A model generated the notes under the pieces. It worked only from the letters and a program-made list of their open reading frames with translations. It was not told the origin of the DNA and did not search any database. 64,000 bases of DNA from JBFONV01 sp040779335 (GTDB lineage Bacteria > Pseudomonadota > Gammaproteobacteria > Enterobacterales > Alteromonadaceae), in the NCBI GenBank assembly GCA_040779335.1, contig JBFONV010000002.1, forward strand, positions 310,001-374,000. The letters are read 5' to 3'. Positions 61,965 to 64,000 of this stretch are shown piece by piece (positions within the stretch are counted from its first letter, which is position 1; the number at the start of each line of letters is the position of its first letter). The translations under genes were made by a program, and so were the position numbers.

Positions 61965-64000
61965 TTACATTTTGTAACTAAAGCCTAACAAATAAGACTT
62001 ACCATAATCTTGGTAATCACGTACTTGTAATGCATTGTCACCTTGCAATGAGGTAAATGGTTCTTCCGTTAAGTTATAACCTTGTAGGAAGATAGATAAA
62101 CCTTCTAGGCTCTTATAACCTGCTTCGCCAAAATCATAGCCAATTTGCGCATCGACGATGGTTTCACCAAGAATATCTACCTGCACAGTGTTAAATCCTA
62201 AACCGTAAACATCGCCTTTAAAGTCGCCACGTTTACGCATGCTAACGCGTGCTTGGAAGCCATTTTGTTCATAATAACCAGTAACATTTAAGATACTGTC
62301 AGATAAACCAGGCAGTTGATACTCATTGCCATTTTGGTCATCCATATCTGAATCAACACCGGTATAACTTGCCATTAAACCGAAACCGCTCAGGTTTTCA
62401 TTAATAATTTTGAATGGGAATGATACTGAAAGTTCATAACCTGATAACGTGCCGTCACCACCATTAACTTTACCACTACCTGAAGCCATTGAATTTGCCG
62501 GAACAGTACCGGTTAGTGGATCGGCAACACCTGAGAAATCAACTTCATAGTTACCATCAAAAATCCATTGCGATAAGTCTTTCCAAAAATATGCAACTGA
62601 GAAGTAACCTTCATCACTGAAGTAATTTTCGTAGGTTAAATCGATACCCAATGCTTCTTTTGGCTCAAGGCTTGGATTACCACCACTGATGCTCCAGTTG
62701 TTACCATTACCATCTACTTGTTGGCTATAATTTGCACTAACCGAGGCGTTCATTTCGTCTAAACGAGCACGAGAAATGGTTTTTGCGATACCAAAACGTA
62801 GCTTTTGATCATCATCAATTCTCATTGACAAGTTTAAGCTTGGCAATAAATGTGAATAGTCATGGCTGATGTCTGTGGGGCTTGCGACAATCAAGCCATC
62901 CGCAACAGTACTGGCAGTCCCTTTTGAATTTTGATCAGTCTTAATATAACGAAGACCAACATTACCCGTTACAGGGAAACCACCGACTTCAGTATCTATA
63001 TCCGCTTTAACAAATAACGAAGTAACTTTCTCGTTAACCATCCATGATTTGGTCGCATGTGTTGAACTGGTAGTACTTTCACGCGTTAAATCATAATAGC
63101 CGTCGTTGATTAAGCCATTGGTATCGTAAGCAATCATGTCACCCATACCGATAAAATCTAACGATACTGAACCTTGACGATATTGCTCAGGCACTACCAT
63201 CATGCCTGGGTTATCAGGGTAAGAAAATGAAGACAAAGTCATGAAGTAACCTTCAGATAATTTTGTTTTTTCACGCTCGCGATATGAAACACCGTAAGTT
63301 ACTTGCGAGAAAACCTCATTATCAAGCTCTTGCGTTGCCGCGAACTTTAACGCTTTTAATTCATCATCAATCGACGGGGCATTGATGAAACCATCTTGCA
63401 ATTGGTTCTCATATTCAGTGCCAACAACACCATATTTCTCGTTTAATGCTGAGCTCCAGCCCCAAGATAATGGACCACCTAATTGAATCAGGTTGAAATC
63501 ACTGTAATCAAGATCATGTGAGAATGTAGCACCCGTGTTACCACCATCAAATGTATAACCAAGGTTGTCAGCAGCACCACGATCATTACCACGACCTGTA
63601 CCTGAGTAGCTTTCAATACTCCAGATGTCGCGTTCTACTTTTGAATAACTAACATCAAAATCCAACGCCCAGCTATCATTTAAATCATATTGAGTATTAA
63701 AACCAAATGAAGTTAATTCAGCGTTACGTTCTTCATAATCGTTACGAACAACTACACGTTGACCTTCAGTGATAGCACTAGTAACGAATCCTGTTGCAGG
63801 ATCAATAACAGCGGTATCTGCTGAGATAGAGCCCTGTCCCCAAGCAAAAGGTACTTCGATACCACGTAAGATTTTTTCATCAGAAAAATCTACATATAAC
63901 GCATCAAAAGTCATTAATAATTTTTCATTCGGCGCGGCTTCAACCACTAACATCGCTGAATCACGATCTAAGGTAGAAGAGCGAACAAATGGTTTAGCAC
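61965..64000 (-). CDS. TonB-dependent receptor, Caulobacter type (5' end beyond window)
   Basis: The frame is open to the window edge and gives about 678 residues of the barrel domain. The internal Met at 63,953 is not the start, because AKPFVRSSTLDRDSA precedes it in frame. Features typical of the TIGR01782 class are the YVDFSDEKILRGIEVPFAWG stretch, LPSLNLSMRIDDDQKLRFGIAKTISR split by loops, and the end SYLLGFSYKM. The plug domain, TonB box and signal peptide (about 250-300 residues) are missing. Members of this class import oligosaccharides. Its neighbours (halogenase-like, aldo/keto reductase, MFS with a shared operator) suggest maltodextrin-type substrates. Confidence 0.88.
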   Translation of the reverse strand, partial: AKPFVRSSTLDRDSAMLVVEAAPNEKLLMTFDALYVDFSDEKILRGIEVPFAWGQGSISADTAVIDPATGFVTSAITEGQRVVVRNDYEERNAELTSFGFNTQYDLNDSWALDFDVSYSKVERDIWSIESYSGTGRGNDRGAADNLGYTFDGGNTGATFSHDLDYSDFNLIQLGGPLSWGWSSALNEKYGVVGTEYENQLQDGFINAPSIDDELKALKFAATQELDNEVFSQVTYGVSYREREKTKLSEGYFMTLSSFSYPDNPGMMVVPEQYRQGSVSLDFIGMGDMIAYDTNGLINDGYYDLTRESTTSSTHATKSWMVNEKVTSLFVKADIDTEVGGFPVTGNVGLRYIKTDQNSKGTASTVADGLIVASPTDISHDYSHLLPSLNLSMRIDDDQKLRFGIAKTISRARLDEMNASVSANYSQQVDGNGNNWSISGGNPSLEPKEALGIDLTYENYFSDEGYFSVAYFWKDLSQWIFDGNYEVDFSGVADPLTGTVPANSMASGSGKVNGGDGTLSGYELSVSFPFKIINENLSGFGLMASYTGVDSDMDDQNGNEYQLPGLSDSILNVTGYYEQNGFQARVSMRKRGDFKGDVYGLGFNTVQVDILGETIVDAQIGYDFGEAGYKSLEGLSIFLQGYNLTEEPFTSLQGDNALQVRDYQDYGKSYLLGFSYKM

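Overview
The window looks like chromosome of a marine gammaproteobacterium of the Alteromonadales, most like the Colwelliaceae (Colwellia/Thalassotalea type). The grounds are the AT-rich composition, the enterobacterial-type gene neighbourhood nudF-tolC-hldE-glnE-ygiF-ygiM, two large TonB-dependent receptors, a tryptophan-halogenase-like gene beside one of them, a glycogen/maltodextrin cluster, an ExeA/GspB pair and a secreted M6 peptidase. This placement is inferred from gene content; no database search was possible. I saw no rRNA, tRNA, CRISPR array, transposase or phage gene.

Region 1 (1-18,830) is mostly envelope housekeeping: nudF (cut by the window edge), tolC, hldE, an lpxL-type acyltransferase, a TcpQ-like membrane protein, glnE, and further on an Lpp-like lipoprotein facing an L,D-transpeptidase, then ygiF and ygiM. 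Set into it at 8,556-15,068 is an eight-gene accessory module related in parts to E. coli yjfIJKLM: a YgiB/YjfM-like lipoprotein, a double DUF350 protein, a membrane-anchored aminopropyltransferase-like protein, DUF2170, a PspA/IM30 protein, DUF2491, an unrecognised 106-aa protein and a two-helix potassium channel. Both of its transcription units begin with the same GACAT-N3-ATGTC palindrome lying over the predicted -35 element (three copies in all), so the halves are probably co-regulated. This is the best candidate in the window for a poorly described system.

Region 2 (18,876-22,827) is a surface-polymer island: a Wzi-like capsule protein, two CDP-glycerol glycerophosphotransferase-family enzymes and a TagD-type cytidylyltransferase. 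Region 3 (23,019-27,949) is the leuABCD operon with promoter, leucine-rich leader peptide and attenuator. Region 4 (28,047-35,965) has an HD-GYP protein, gspB/exeA, cca and a TonB-dependent receptor whose upstream region holds four T8 tracts phased at exactly 10 bp.

Region 5 (36,633-49,547) is glycogen/maltodextrin metabolism: an alpha-glucosidase divergent from glgP-glgB-glgX-malQ-amylase. Two TGCATACGTATGNA operators lie between the divergent units. A third copy lies upstream of the sugar-type MFS transporter at 57.7-59.1 kb, which ties that transporter, and perhaps the neighbouring aldo/keto reductase, halogenase-like protein and TonB receptor, to the same maltodextrin circuit.

Region 6 (49,630-56,090) holds an M6 peptidase followed by a scar. 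A broken copy of the amylase 3' part (+ strand) and a broken copy of the peptidase C-terminal part (- strand) flank a three-gene ECF sigma / membrane anti-sigma-like / PDZ module. A roughly 47-bp imperfect repeat also occurs on each side. The simplest reading is an old duplication of the amylase-peptidase pair that decayed around, or was interrupted by, the sigma/PDZ genes. Then come a CheX-REC fusion, a serine hydrolase, the MFS transporter, an aldo/keto reductase, the halogenase-like gene and a TonB receptor that runs off the window.
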